In this document: positions 18,846 to 28,100 of the stretch, piece after piece
Position numbering within the stretch: position 1 is the first letter of the stretch
Layout of the letters: the number at the start of each line of letters is the position of its first letter
Assembly: GCA_963768715.1 (NCBI GenBank)
Contig: CAVYJC010000010.1
Coordinates: 62,001 to 126,000, forward strand
Length of the DNA stretch: 64,000 nt
Direction: 5' to 3'
Origin: DATKEJ01 sp963768715
Lineage (GTDB): Bacteria; Bacteroidota; Rhodothermia; Rhodothermales; DATKEJ01
Notes under the pieces: generated by a model
What the model saw: the letters and a program-made list of their open reading frames with translations, nothing else
Database searches by the model: none
Told to the model about the DNA's origin: nothing
Made by a program: the position numbers and the translations under genes

Positions 18846-18861
18846 GGTGACACGCGTCACC
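18846..18861. terminator. possible bidirectional terminator hairpin between glgA and the M49 gene
   Basis: GGTGAC and GTCACC form a 6-bp stem around a 4-nt loop in the 45-bp convergent spacer. There is no clear T-run on either side, so the call is tentative. Confidence 0.3.
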
Positions 18862-18868
18862 TTCGATC

Positions 18869-20548
18869 CTAAAGACCAAGAACGTCCGCACCCTGTTCAA
18901 AAACGACGTCAACGGGGATGCCGGCTCCCGCCAGTTTGTCGAGATCACCTTGGAGCTCCGGCCCTACAACCTGGTATTTCGTCACGAATGCGGCAGCCCC
19001 ATCGTAATCGCCGTCCCCTTCGAGACGGATTATCCGATCTGACAAGGCCTCCATCGCCACGAGCATCTGATCAGGATTGATCTTGTACGTCCCTGTGTGC
19101 GGATCTCGCGTAAAGGCGTTCATCTCTTTGAAGAAATTGAACCGGATCAGATTGGCACGACCGTGGGCGTCCGTGGCGCCGAATCGAATCGACCGGAAGA
19201 TGCCTGCAAGGAAGGTGACCATGTTGTCGTGCACGTTGTGCGTCTCGCCAAGCTCACCCATTATGTCGAGCGAATTGACCATGTACAGTCCGAGCACGTC
19301 CGCTTTCCCTTCTTCGAGTGTGGCATAAAGCTCTTTAAGTGCCTTGCGAATCGTAGACTTTCCGTCGATGGTGTGTTTTACGCCGAGTCCGTGAGCAACC
19401 TCGTGGAACATTGTGTTCTCGAAGAAGGCGTCGAAGGTGACATTAATTCGCTGCGACGGGTCGATAAGGATATTGCTTATCGGCACGAGAATGTTGTCAT
19501 ACTTGGCCCGGATCGCATTCTTGAGTTGCAGTCTGCGAGTTCCCTTTTCCAGAGTGACCGTCTCGTCGTTGGGCAGGTTGATTGCGATGGTTTTCACAGC
19601 GGCATTAGCCTCGCCGGCGTAGTAGACGACATCGTAGGCATTCAGGTCGGAGTCGCTCCCCGGTTTCTCAGCCTTGTAGGTCGGCGCCACGGGCAGTCCT
19701 TCCTGCAACGTGGGAAGGAGCGTTGTGTAACGAGAGAGCCTGTCACTCCATTCCTTGTCCTTTACAAGCACGTACGATTCATAACCGTACTTGTAGCCGT
19801 AAAGCTTGTCCTCATAGTTTTCAATCGCGCCGATAACAATATCGAGCTGATTGTCCTTCATGTCCATCCAGGCGAAATCGCTCTTCTGGTAATCGTCCGT
19901 CACAAGCGCTTCGGCTCGAAGCTGAAGGTAATTCCGCAGACCGGGATCCTCGGCCAGCTCGGCTGCCTCTCGGAGCTTTGAAGCGGCAAACTCCAGTTGG
20001 GGGGCAAACGCTTCGTGGTAGGGAACGGCGATTAGTTTCCCCTCGGCATCGCGTCGGATGAGCGTATATCCGCTCTTGAAGGCGCGCGCCTTTCTGGGCG
20101 AATCGGCGATAGCAGCCTCGAACTCCTCCTTCGTCATATCTGTCGGATAGAGGTTCGCTCCAGCCGGCTTCTCCCCAAAACCTTCGATGAAGGGTTTGTC
20201 TCCGTTGATTCGATCCCACGGACCGTAATTAATCTGGAAATAGTGTCGCTGCGCTTCGGTCACTTTGAGGGTTTCCGCCATCTCGAGTGGCCCGAAACTC
20301 TGCTGTAGAAACAGGTTGTTCATTACATCGGCTGCGTCGATCAGCAACGGAATCATCTTCTTCTGATTCTCTGTCAGTTGCTCGACATTGGTCGTAAGCC
20401 GGAAGGGCACAAACTTTGCAACCAGCTTGGAGGCCGATTCTTCGGAATTGGCTTGTTTGGTTTCATCCGTGCCTGGATTCGCCTGCTGGCATGCGCCCAG
20501 CGATGCAACGATGCCCACGAAGACCAGCACGCGAAGTTGCTGCTTCAT
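18869..20548 (-). CDS. M49-family-like zinc peptidase lipoprotein (dipeptidyl-peptidase III type)
   Basis: A 559-aa protein. The N-terminus MKQQLRVLVFVGIVASLGAC is a lipoprotein signal with the lipobox LGAC, so it is probably anchored in the envelope. The zinc motif is HEVAHGLG (H382-H386), followed 26 residues later by EEGKAD, the counterpart of the EExxAE/D glutamate helix of M49 peptidases. Classical DPP III has HExxxH; the shorter HExxH seen here is found in Bacteroidota relatives. It should cleave peptides at the cell surface or periplasm. It lies 34 bp after the coiled-coil lipoprotein gene and is probably the last gene of that group. Confidence 0.8.
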   Translation of the reverse strand: MKQQLRVLVFVGIVASLGACQQANPGTDETKQANSEESASKLVAKFVPFRLTTNVEQLTENQKKMIPLLIDAADVMNNLFLQQSFGPLEMAETLKVTEAQRHYFQINYGPWDRINGDKPFIEGFGEKPAGANLYPTDMTKEEFEAAIADSPRKARAFKSGYTLIRRDAEGKLIAVPYHEAFAPQLEFAASKLREAAELAEDPGLRNYLQLRAEALVTDDYQKSDFAWMDMKDNQLDIVIGAIENYEDKLYGYKYGYESYVLVKDKEWSDRLSRYTTLLPTLQEGLPVAPTYKAEKPGSDSDLNAYDVVYYAGEANAAVKTIAINLPNDETVTLEKGTRRLQLKNAIRAKYDNILVPISNILIDPSQRINVTFDAFFENTMFHEVAHGLGVKHTIDGKSTIRKALKELYATLEEGKADVLGLYMVNSLDIMGELGETHNVHDNMVTFLAGIFRSIRFGATDAHGRANLIRFNFFKEMNAFTRDPHTGTYKINPDQMLVAMEALSDRIIRLEGDGDYDGAAAFVTKYQVVGPELQGDLDKLAGAGIPVDVVFEQGADVLGL

Positions 20549-20582
20549 ACTGTTCTAAAATGTTTGCGGAGAAATCGGGCGG

Positions 20583-21518
20583 TCAGTCGTTCGAGACGAT
20601 GACCAGATAGTCGGATAGCGCCCAGAATCCTCTCGGGTCAATGATAACAAGCTGTGACCCCGTTCGTGACTTGTCGAAACGATAGAGATCGGGTCGGTCT
20701 CTATGCGCAGAGACGATCTCTATTTCGTGCACAGAAGGATCAAAAGAGATAACCGCCTGCTGCTTCGGGACGCCGGTAAAATACTGGGTCATTATCGATC
20801 CAACGGACGTGGTTTTGGACAGGCCAAGAAATCCACTCCGTCGCTCCCTGATGAGGCCGTTCTTTCGAAGCGCGTCCCTGGTGTTGATTACATAGTATCC
20901 CGTCGCGGCCTCCTCGGCCTGTGTCTGGATCGTCTCCTCCTTCTCCTGTATCGCGGCCTCCTGTTCAGCGATAGTCGAATCCTTTATCTGAAGCGCCACC
21001 TCGTGCTGGAGCAGCTTGCCCTGCAACGAGGCAATATTCTGCTCGAGACTGCGAACCTGCGTCTTCAGCTCGTTGACGCTTCGCTCCTTCTCTTGCACCG
21101 TAACGGTCAGGTTGTCGACCAGACGTTCAAGGCTTTCGATACGTACGGTCGACTTCTCGATTCGCTCTTTCAGCAGGTCCATCTTTTCACGATTGTCCTG
21201 GACGAACCCGTCGATGTCGGAAATTTTCGACAGAAGCTCGCGCCGAACGTTGACGGCGCGTCTTCTCCTGTCGGTCTCGGTGCCGCCCGCTTCGAGCGAG
21301 ATCTTGCCGATGACACCCTCTCTCTCCTCGATCGCATTGAGGTTCTTCTGGACCTCATCGATGATCTGGGTGACATCCTGGATATAGAGCGAGCTTAGCT
21401 GCAGTCGCGACTCCAGGGATTCATTCTCGTCTCGAAGGGTCGAGACCTGCCTTCTTGCCCCGAAATCGCATGCTGACAATGTGGCAAGGAGAATCAAAGC
21501 GGCGGCGACTGGTCTCAT
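20583..21518 (-). CDS. coiled-coil lipoprotein of unknown function
   Basis: A 311-aa product from the ATG at 21518, which overlaps the preceding gene's stop as ATGA. A start 24 bp further upstream is possible but would spoil the signal peptide. The sequence begins MRPVAAALILLATLSAC, a lipoprotein signal with lipobox LSAC. Residues about 25-205 are a long heptad-rich coiled coil. After this comes a C-terminal domain with ATGYYVINTRDALRKNGLI, a segment often seen in Bacteroidota coiled-coil lipoproteins. No enzymatic motif is present. Context with PorQ and the RodZ-like protein suggests an envelope-structure role, but the function is unknown. Confidence 0.75.
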   Translation of the reverse strand: MRPVAAALILLATLSACDFGARRQVSTLRDENESLESRLQLSSLYIQDVTQIIDEVQKNLNAIEEREGVIGKISLEAGGTETDRRRRAVNVRRELLSKISDIDGFVQDNREKMDLLKERIEKSTVRIESLERLVDNLTVTVQEKERSVNELKTQVRSLEQNIASLQGKLLQHEVALQIKDSTIAEQEAAIQEKEETIQTQAEEAATGYYVINTRDALRKNGLIRERRSGFLGLSKTTSVGSIMTQYFTGVPKQQAVISFDPSVHEIEIVSAHRDRPDLYRFDKSRTGSQLVIIDPRGFWALSDYLVIVSND

Positions 21519-23461
21519 TTTATTTGTCCGGTAAACTCCCATCGTGGAAACTCGACTCTCCGGACGGACCTCATGCGAACCTCACCCTCCTCCGTGACGA
21601 AGACGCCTCCCTTTCCGTACGGATCCGGGAAAGTGACCTGTTCGCCGGAATCATCCAGCGCGCCCTCTCCCGTCATGGCATAAAGTGAACCGGCGCTATG
21701 GGTCCACATCTTGAACTCGAATTCGTTGGGTTTGAGCGTATCGGACGAATCGATGAGAAGCGTCACGAATTGCTCCGTATTGTCATCGAGCCTGACAATT
21801 CCTGAGAAACGCTCTGGCAGTGCCTCAACGGATACAGAAGATCGCCGGTGAGCGACCGGTTCCTGGTCGACTGAAAGCCAGTGTGTGAAGGAGCGCACGA
21901 GAAAAAGCACGAGGACAACGAGCACGCCGAGTAGTCCCAACCAGGCAATCAGGTGGCTCGATCGTGCACGCGACCACGATTCGCGCCTTTCGGCCGAACG
22001 TCCACCGCTGTGGATGCGAGTCGGCTCATCCGGAGGCGGCGGAACCGGCGCTTGTCGCTTGGATTTGCGCCGTTTGGACGAGGATTTCGGCTTCGGCGGC
22101 GAAACAACGACTTCTGCAGGCGCCGGCTTCTCCACGGTCTTGGGTTTCTCCGGAGGTGACTCGACTGGGGCGGGTGTTTCGAGTCTGGATACGGGCGGCG
22201 CGTAGGGAGACGCTAGAGAAGCCAGTGTGGTAGAACGCGACGGATCCGTCACGTCTGCCCCCGCCCCTGGCTCGGGTCCTGCGCGACCAGCGGCATCATC
22301 CTCGAGGATTGGCTCGGTCGCCTTCTCATCCTCGGATACCGCCTCTAACTCCGGTTCATCCTCTCCCTCCGTCTCGATTTCTCCATCCGCCTCAATCTCT
22401 GCAGCGGATTCAACCTCATTTCGATCTTTATCCAACGTTACCTCCTCGGGAATCTCTTCAATTGCTACAGCCTCCTCGGCGTCTTCAGTGGGCTCACTCT
22501 CCACGGGCACTTCGACGGCTTCTACTGCCTCGATCTCCTCAACTGCCTCAACCTCCTCCGCCGTCTCGGCGTCTTCAGTGGGCTCACTCTCCGCGGGCAC
22601 TTCGACGGCTTCTACTGCCTCGATCTCCTCAACTGCCTCAACCTCCTCCACTGTCTCGGCATCTTTGGCCGGCTCACTCTCCACGGGCACTTCAACGGCT
22701 TCTACTGCCTCGATCTCCTCGACTGCCTCAACCTCCTCCACCGTTTCAGCGTCTTCAGCGGGCTCACTCTCCACGGGCACTTCAACGGCCTCTACCGTCT
22801 CGATCTCCTCGACCGCCTCAACCTCCTCCACCGTTTCAGCGTCTTCAGCGGGCTCACTCTCCACCGGCACTTCGACGGCTTCTACTGCCTCGATCTCCTC
22901 GACTGCCTCAACCTCCTCCACCGTTTCAGCGTCTTCAGCGGGCTCACTCTCCACGGGCACTTCGACGGCTTCTACTGCCTCGATCTCCTCGACTGCCTCA
23001 ACCTCCTCCACCGTTTCAGCGTCTTCAGCAGGCTCACTCTCCATCGAGACCTCGGCGGTTTCCGCCGCTTGAACCTCCTCGACCTTATCTGCTTCGTCCA
23101 TAGCCTCAGCCGGATCGGAAATCGGTTCTGAAGGCCTCTCCTTGATGTCGGCAACGGTCAATTCTCCGGTCGACTCTGCGACCTCTGGAACGTCCTCGAC
23201 CTCGGCCTCAGACGCGTCGGCCTCGGTATCAGAGGCCACCGTACCGATGGGCCAGGCGATTTCCGGAGGCTTCTCAGCTTCTGCGACTTCCTCCGTCTCG
23301 TCGGATAATGGCATGTCATGCAGATCGTCGATGAGCATTTCCGATGACACGACCTTTACATGCGTCACCTCATCATCATGATCGGCTGATGCAGTTGATG
23401 CATCGCGGGCATTGTCCGTCGACGTTTCCTCGCCGACCGCGGCGTCAGGCGGCTTGGCCAA
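21515..23461 (-). CDS. acidic-repeat membrane protein; downstream part of a RodZ-like protein separated by a frameshift
   Basis: A 648-aa frame opening with a TTG. A better reading is that it continues the helix-turn-helix fragment upstream: the same frame stays open above the TTG, giving ESRWAKKEEKERAQRLAKPP, and a one-base shift near 23505-23512 would join the two. From residue about 130 to 325 it carries 30-residue tandem repeats rich in Glu and Val (ESEPAEDAETVEEVEAVEEI and so on). A basic stretch (SKRRKSKRQ) follows, then one transmembrane helix (HLIAWLGLLGVLVVLVLFLV) and a C-terminal extracytoplasmic domain of about 110 residues. RodZ proteins have the order HTH, basic segment, TM, periplasmic domain. 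The acidic insert is unusual. Its stop overlaps the lipoprotein gene start. Confidence 0.65.
   Translation of the reverse strand: MAKPPDAAVGEETSTDNARDASTASADHDDEVTHVKVVSSEMLIDDLHDMPLSDETEEVAEAEKPPEIAWPIGTVASDTEADASEAEVEDVPEVAESTGELTVADIKERPSEPISDPAEAMDEADKVEEVQAAETAEVSMESEPAEDAETVEEVEAVEEIEAVEAVEVPVESEPAEDAETVEEVEAVEEIEAVEAVEVPVESEPAEDAETVEEVEAVEEIETVEAVEVPVESEPAEDAETVEEVEAVEEIEAVEAVEVPVESEPAKDAETVEEVEAVEEIEAVEAVEVPAESEPTEDAETAEEVEAVEEIEAVEAVEVPVESEPTEDAEEAVAIEEIPEEVTLDKDRNEVESAAEIEADGEIETEGEDEPELEAVSEDEKATEPILEDDAAGRAGPEPGAGADVTDPSRSTTLASLASPYAPPVSRLETPAPVESPPEKPKTVEKPAPAEVVVSPPKPKSSSKRRKSKRQAPVPPPPDEPTRIHSGGRSAERRESWSRARSSHLIAWLGLLGVLVVLVLFLVRSFTHWLSVDQEPVAHRRSSVSVEALPERFSGIVRLDDNTEQFVTLLIDSSDTLKPNEFEFKMWTHSAGSLYAMTGEGALDDSGEQVTFPDPYGKGGVFVTEEGEVRMRSVRRVEFPRWEFTGQIK
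22491..23048 (-). repeat. 90-bp in-frame tandem repeat encoding a Glu/Val-rich 30-residue unit
   Basis: The 10-mer GGCTCACTCT recurs at 22491, 22581, 22671, 22761, 22851, 22941 and 23031, an exact 90-bp period. There are about six full units plus a partial one. Units differ by a few substitutions and no indels, so the reading frame is preserved. Confidence 0.95.
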
Positions 23462-23504
23462 ACGTTGCGCACGTTCTTTCTCTTCCTTTTTCGCCCAACG
23501 GGAC

Positions 23505-23828
23505 TCATCCGGACTTTTGAGTCTCCAGGTACTCCCTTGCCAACGAACCGTCGTAGGCTCCGTCCAGGCTTTGATTGAGCGCTTTCAGTGCCGTTGCCGG
23601 GTCCAACCCAATTGCATCGGCGTAGTGCTTGACAAAGGAGCGTCGGTGGATGTCAGAACTCAAGGTGGGAGTTGCCGCAAAGCCGAACTCTTCCACCTGG
23701 GCAAGCACCTCCGGTCGGATGTGCACCCGGTTGAAGACGTCTTCTCGCGTAAGCCCCTTCGCCTCCCTGATCAAGCGCAGGTCGGACTCGAGCGACTTAC
23801 CCGGTGTAAGGCTGCTCGATTCTGACAT
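23505..23828 (-). CDS. helix-turn-helix N-terminal fragment of a RodZ-like protein
   Basis: A 107-aa frame. Residues about 12-95 form a Cro/RodZ-type helix-turn-helix (LRLIREAKGLTREDVFNRVH, then RRSFVKHYADAIGLDPATAL), the domain by which RodZ binds MreB. It ends YLETQKSG and a TGA. Reading one base further on continues as DESRWAKKEEKERAQRLAK in the frame of the large acidic protein, a natural charged helix. No good start for that protein exists nearby. This points to a single gene of about 770 residues interrupted by a one-base frameshift, either a mutation, a sequencing error or, less likely, programmed. The gene begins 61 bp after porQ. Confidence 0.75.
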   Translation of the reverse strand: MSESSSLTPGKSLESDLRLIREAKGLTREDVFNRVHIRPEVLAQVEEFGFAATPTLSSDIHRRSFVKHYADAIGLDPATALKALNQSLDGAYDGSLAREYLETQKSG

Positions 23829-23888
23829 GGTAACCTATCATTCGTTTAGCCCAAGTACCCTCGGTGTCAAGGCACGTTGCTGTTCTGC

Positions 23889-24884
23889 TCACAAGCTGGT
23901 CTGCACCGTCAGATGGTGAATCCCCCCCAACGATGACCAGTCATTATAAGCGTAGTCAAAGCGAAATCGGTTCAAAGCAATTCCGAATCCAATCCCCACT
24001 CCCGCCAGATCCAGCCGGGAGTCTGTCTTGAGATCCTGGTGCCGCCGGTGGTTGTACCCCAGGCGCGCGCGAAGGGAGGGGCCGAGAATGAACTCTGCCC
24101 CTATCGCCACGTGCTCAAGGACGTCATCGGCAAAGGAGCCGCCGCTTCCTTCAAAGTTATGGAGATTGTATCCCATAACCGTTAGATGAAGCGGCAAATG
24201 TGATAATCGTTTACTGGCGCCAATCCTCAGATCCACCGGCAAATCGTCTTTTGTCTCCCCGAACGAGTTGAGCGTCACGCCGATATTGTGAACGGAGAGG
24301 CTCAAACCCAGTTGCTCACCGGGCATATAGTAGTAGACACCGGCGTCTGCCGCAAATGCACCAGCTCCAGCGTCATCAATTCGCGAAGTAACCCAATGCA
24401 GGCTTGCACCATAGTGGAGGCGCTCGTTGTACTCCCGCCCGAGGCCAACTGTTAGAACGGCGTCATACGCTCCGAATGTGGTCCCGTCACGAAGCCCATT
24501 GGCATCCGCTCGCTGGAACGTGCCGTAGGTCAGGTAGCGAACACCACCCATTAGGGTTCCGAAACGCCCCGCACTGGTCGCATACGACACGAAACCAGCC
24601 TTCACGTCGGTCAAATGATTGAGATAGGACACCGACAGCATCCCCTCCATACTGCTTCCAACAAGGGCAGGATTCTGAAATGCGGTACTGACGTCGGATG
24701 GATCGAGGGCGCCGGCCGCTCCGGCAAGAGCCGCTACGCGTCCCGACGGCTCCATCCGCAGCAACGTAAACGCGGTCACGTCGCCGGGCTGCGCCCGTAC
24801 TGCCGCCGCAGCGAGCAACAGGATCGCAAAAAAGCCTAGAAGTCGATGAACCACGAGCACCCCCAGTCCAGGTACGATGGACAA
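23889..24884 (-). CDS. porQ: PorQ-like type IX secretion system outer-membrane protein
   Basis: A 331-aa protein with an N-terminal signal peptide (LLGFFAILLLAAAAVRAQ) and a beta-barrel-like body of alternating strands. FTLLRMEPSGRVAALAGAAG and STAFQNPALVGSSMEG match the start of PorV/PorQ family proteins, and the length agrees with PorQ rather than the longer PorV. Family members belong to the outer-membrane part of the type IX secretion system of Bacteroidota. It is divergent from secA, with a 241-bp spacer, and upstream of the RodZ-like and lipoprotein genes on the same strand. The start could be one of several alternatives near the signal peptide. Confidence 0.8.
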   Translation of the reverse strand: MSIVPGLGVLVVHRLLGFFAILLLAAAAVRAQPGDVTAFTLLRMEPSGRVAALAGAAGALDPSDVSTAFQNPALVGSSMEGMLSVSYLNHLTDVKAGFVSYATSAGRFGTLMGGVRYLTYGTFQRADANGLRDGTTFGAYDAVLTVGLGREYNERLHYGASLHWVTSRIDDAGAGAFAADAGVYYYMPGEQLGLSLSVHNIGVTLNSFGETKDDLPVDLRIGASKRLSHLPLHLTVMGYNLHNFEGSGGSFADDVLEHVAIGAEFILGPSLRARLGYNHRRHQDLKTDSRLDLAGVGIGFGIALNRFRFDYAYNDWSSLGGIHHLTVQTSL

Positions 24885-25125
24885 AACTCACGATCCACTA
24901 AAATTCCGTACCTCTCCGTTCGTTCCGACCGATCAGACAGACAAGTGCCCCGGCGCATCCGGCCGCTGCCGGTGTCGACCCGGAATGCAAGCGATGTTCA
25001 CGCCCTTTCTGGGAACGGATCGCCATAATCAGCGTGACAGAGACCGCCTGACTGAGAACGCCGTCGGCCACCATATCGAGTGCTAGAATACCAGGCTGCG
25101 GAGTCCTCCACAGCCTTTTGAAGTT

Positions 25126-28100
25126 ATGCTGAAAGCGATACAATCATTTCTCGGTGGGTCCAGAAACGAACGCGAGTTGAAGCGGATCTGGCCCATCGTC
25201 GATCAGATAAACGAAATCGCGGAGTCACTGAAAGAACTCAGCGACGACGAGCTTCGGGGAAAAACCGCATCGTTTAAGGAGACGCTGCGTGAAGCCGTGG
25301 CAGAGATCGAGTCTGAGCTGGTGGACGTCAAGGCTGAATTGCGGGGCGCGCGAGAGGAGGAAGAAGAGACCTCGGATGACCACCAGGAGTTGTCGATCGC
25401 CGAGCGGCACGACGTGTACGCCCAGCTTGACAACCTCGAAAAGGAGTGGCTTGACGTGACCGAGGCCACGCTCGACGAAATCCTTCCTGAAGCCTTCGCA
25501 GTTATCAAGGAGACCTGCCGTCGGATGGTCGGTAAAGAGTGGGAAGCGGGCGGCTCCGTCATAACGTGGGACATGGTGCCCTACGACGTCCAACTCCTGG
25601 GCAGCGTTGTCTTGCACAAGGGGCGTATCGCCGAAATGAAGACCGGGGAAGGCAAGACGCTCGTCGCCGTTGCCTCGATATACCTGAATGCCCTGGTCGG
25701 TCGCGGTGTCCACGTCGTCACCGTCAACCCGTACCTCGCCAAGAGGGACGCCGAATGGATGGGCCCGATCTACGAGTTCCACGGTCTCAAGGTGGACTGT
25801 GTCGACGCCTACGAGCCGCATTCGACGGCAAGGCGAAACGCTTACCTCGCAGACGTGACCTACGGGACCAACAACGAGTTTGGGTTCGATTATTTGCGTG
25901 ACAACTCCTTCGTCAGCGACCCGGAGCAGCTCGTTCAGCGACCCCATCATTTTGCCATCGTCGACGAGGTGGACTCGGTTCTGATCGACGAGGCGCGGAC
26001 GCCACTGATCATTTCGGGTCCCGTCCCTCAAGCCGATTCGGGCCCATACGAAGAGCTTAAGCCCTTCGTCGAGAAGCTCGTTTTCGCGCAGCAGAAGCTC
26101 GTTGCGCAGTACGTCAGCCAGGCGGAGAAACTGCTCAATGAAAAGGCCGAGGGCGGAGACACGCTGGATAGAAAGCGACTGTCGGAGCTCGACGAGGAGG
26201 CGGGTCTCGCTCTGCTTCGTGCACAGCGAGGATACCCCAGGAACAAGAAGCTCATTAAGCTGAAGTCCGAAACAGGCGTCGAGCAGCTGCTGCGAAAGAC
26301 GGAGTATTACTACCTGCAGGACAACGCACGCAATATGCCGTTCGTGGACGAAGAGCTCCACTTCGCCCTCGATGAAAAGCAGCACTCCATCGAGATGACC
26401 GAGAAGGGTCGCGCGTTTATCGCGAACTCCACCGGGAAGGACCCCGACTTCTTCATCATTCCGGATCTCGGCGAAGAGATCGCCAAATTCGAAGACGAGC
26501 TCGAAACTCGCATCGTTGAGCTACAAAAAGATCTCGACGCACAGGAAGGCCTTACCGACGAGAAGCGACAGAACAAATTCGACAACGATCGAAGGGTCCT
26601 TCGCAACGAGATGGACGATCGCAGACGCGCCTTGTATTCGCTTTATTCCGAGCGATCGGAGCGGATCCATTCCGTCAACCAGCTCCTGCGCGCCTACACC
26701 CTGTTCGAAAAGGACGTCGAATACATCGTTCAGGAAGGTAAGGTGATGATCGTCGACGTCCACACCGGACGCGTCCTTTCCGGCAGGCGCTATTCCGATG
26801 GCCTGCACGAGGCGATCGAGGCAAAGGAAGACGTCAAGGTCGAAACGGCAACGCAGACCTATGCCACGATCACGCTCCAGAATTACTTCCGGCTGTATTC
26901 GAAGCTCGCCGGAATGACCGGTACGGCTGAGACAGAAGCCTCCGAGTTCTACGAAATCTATAAGCTCGACGTCAACGTCATTCCAACCAATGAGCCGATT
27001 GCCAGAGACGATCTCGAAGATCTAGTCTTCCGCTCCAAGCGCGAGAAGTACAACGCGGCGATCGACAAGATTCGCGAATACCACGAAAAAGGTCAGCCCG
27101 TACTCGTCGGAACGACCTCGGTAGAAGTGTCCGAGACCCTGAGCCGCATGCTTAAGCGCAGCGGCATCCAGCACAACGTGCTCAACGCGAAACGCGATCG
27201 GGCCAAATCGGAGGCACTCATCGTCGCCGAAGCGGGACGAAAGAGCGCCGTCACGATTGCGACCAACATGGCCGGGCGTGGAACCGACATCAAGCTGGGC
27301 CCGGGCGTCACCGATTTGGGCGGACTTGCCATTCTGGGCACGGAACGTCACGAAAGCAGGCGAATCGACCTCCAGCTCAGGGGGAGATCGGGTCGGCAGG
27401 GAGATCCGGGCGAGTCGCAATTTTACGTCTCTCTAGAAGATGACCTCATGCGTCTGTTCGGTTCCGACCGAACGGCGCGCATTATGGACCGAATGGGGCT
27501 CCAGGAAGGCGAGGTCATTACCCATCGGATGGTCACGAAGAGCATCGAGCGGGCACAGGCCAAAGTCGAGCAGAACAACTTTGCCATTAGAAAGCGCCAA
27601 CTCGAATACGACGACGTCCTCAACGCCCAGCGGGAAGTCATCTACAGCCGCCGCATGCACGCATTGAAGGGAGATCGCCTTCATGCCGACATTCTCGACA
27701 TGCTTCAAGACGTCGTGGCTGGAATTGTCGAGAAATACTATGGCGCAGGCGATATCGACGGTTTGCGTGATGAGCTCTTGCGGATTCTCGCATTCGATTT
27801 CGCCATCGATCGTGAGACCTTCGTGCAGCTAGGCGAGGACGGCGTGATCGACCGCGTTTACGAGGCCGTCACCGACTTCTACCGTGCCAAGCGCCGCGCC
27901 CTCGCGCGCCCCTTTTACACTGGGGTCAAGCAAATCATGGAGAGTGACCTGGAAACCAAGCCGGAGAAGCTCCACGTTCAGTTTACAGACGGACGCAAAC
28001 TTCTACGTGCCGTGTGCGACGTGCAGGCAGCGCTCGAAACGGACGGACATGAAGTGAACGACGCGCTCGAGCGCGTTGCCGTCATGGCCACCATCGACGA

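Noticed and set aside
22227..23103. Plus-strand frames of 264-281 residues opposite the acidic repeat (Ser/Thr/Ala-rich and Arg/Pro-rich)
   Set aside because: A 90-bp repeat with no stop in one frame stays open in other frames too. The minus-strand frame has the TM helix and RodZ-like context; the plus-strand products are low-complexity only.
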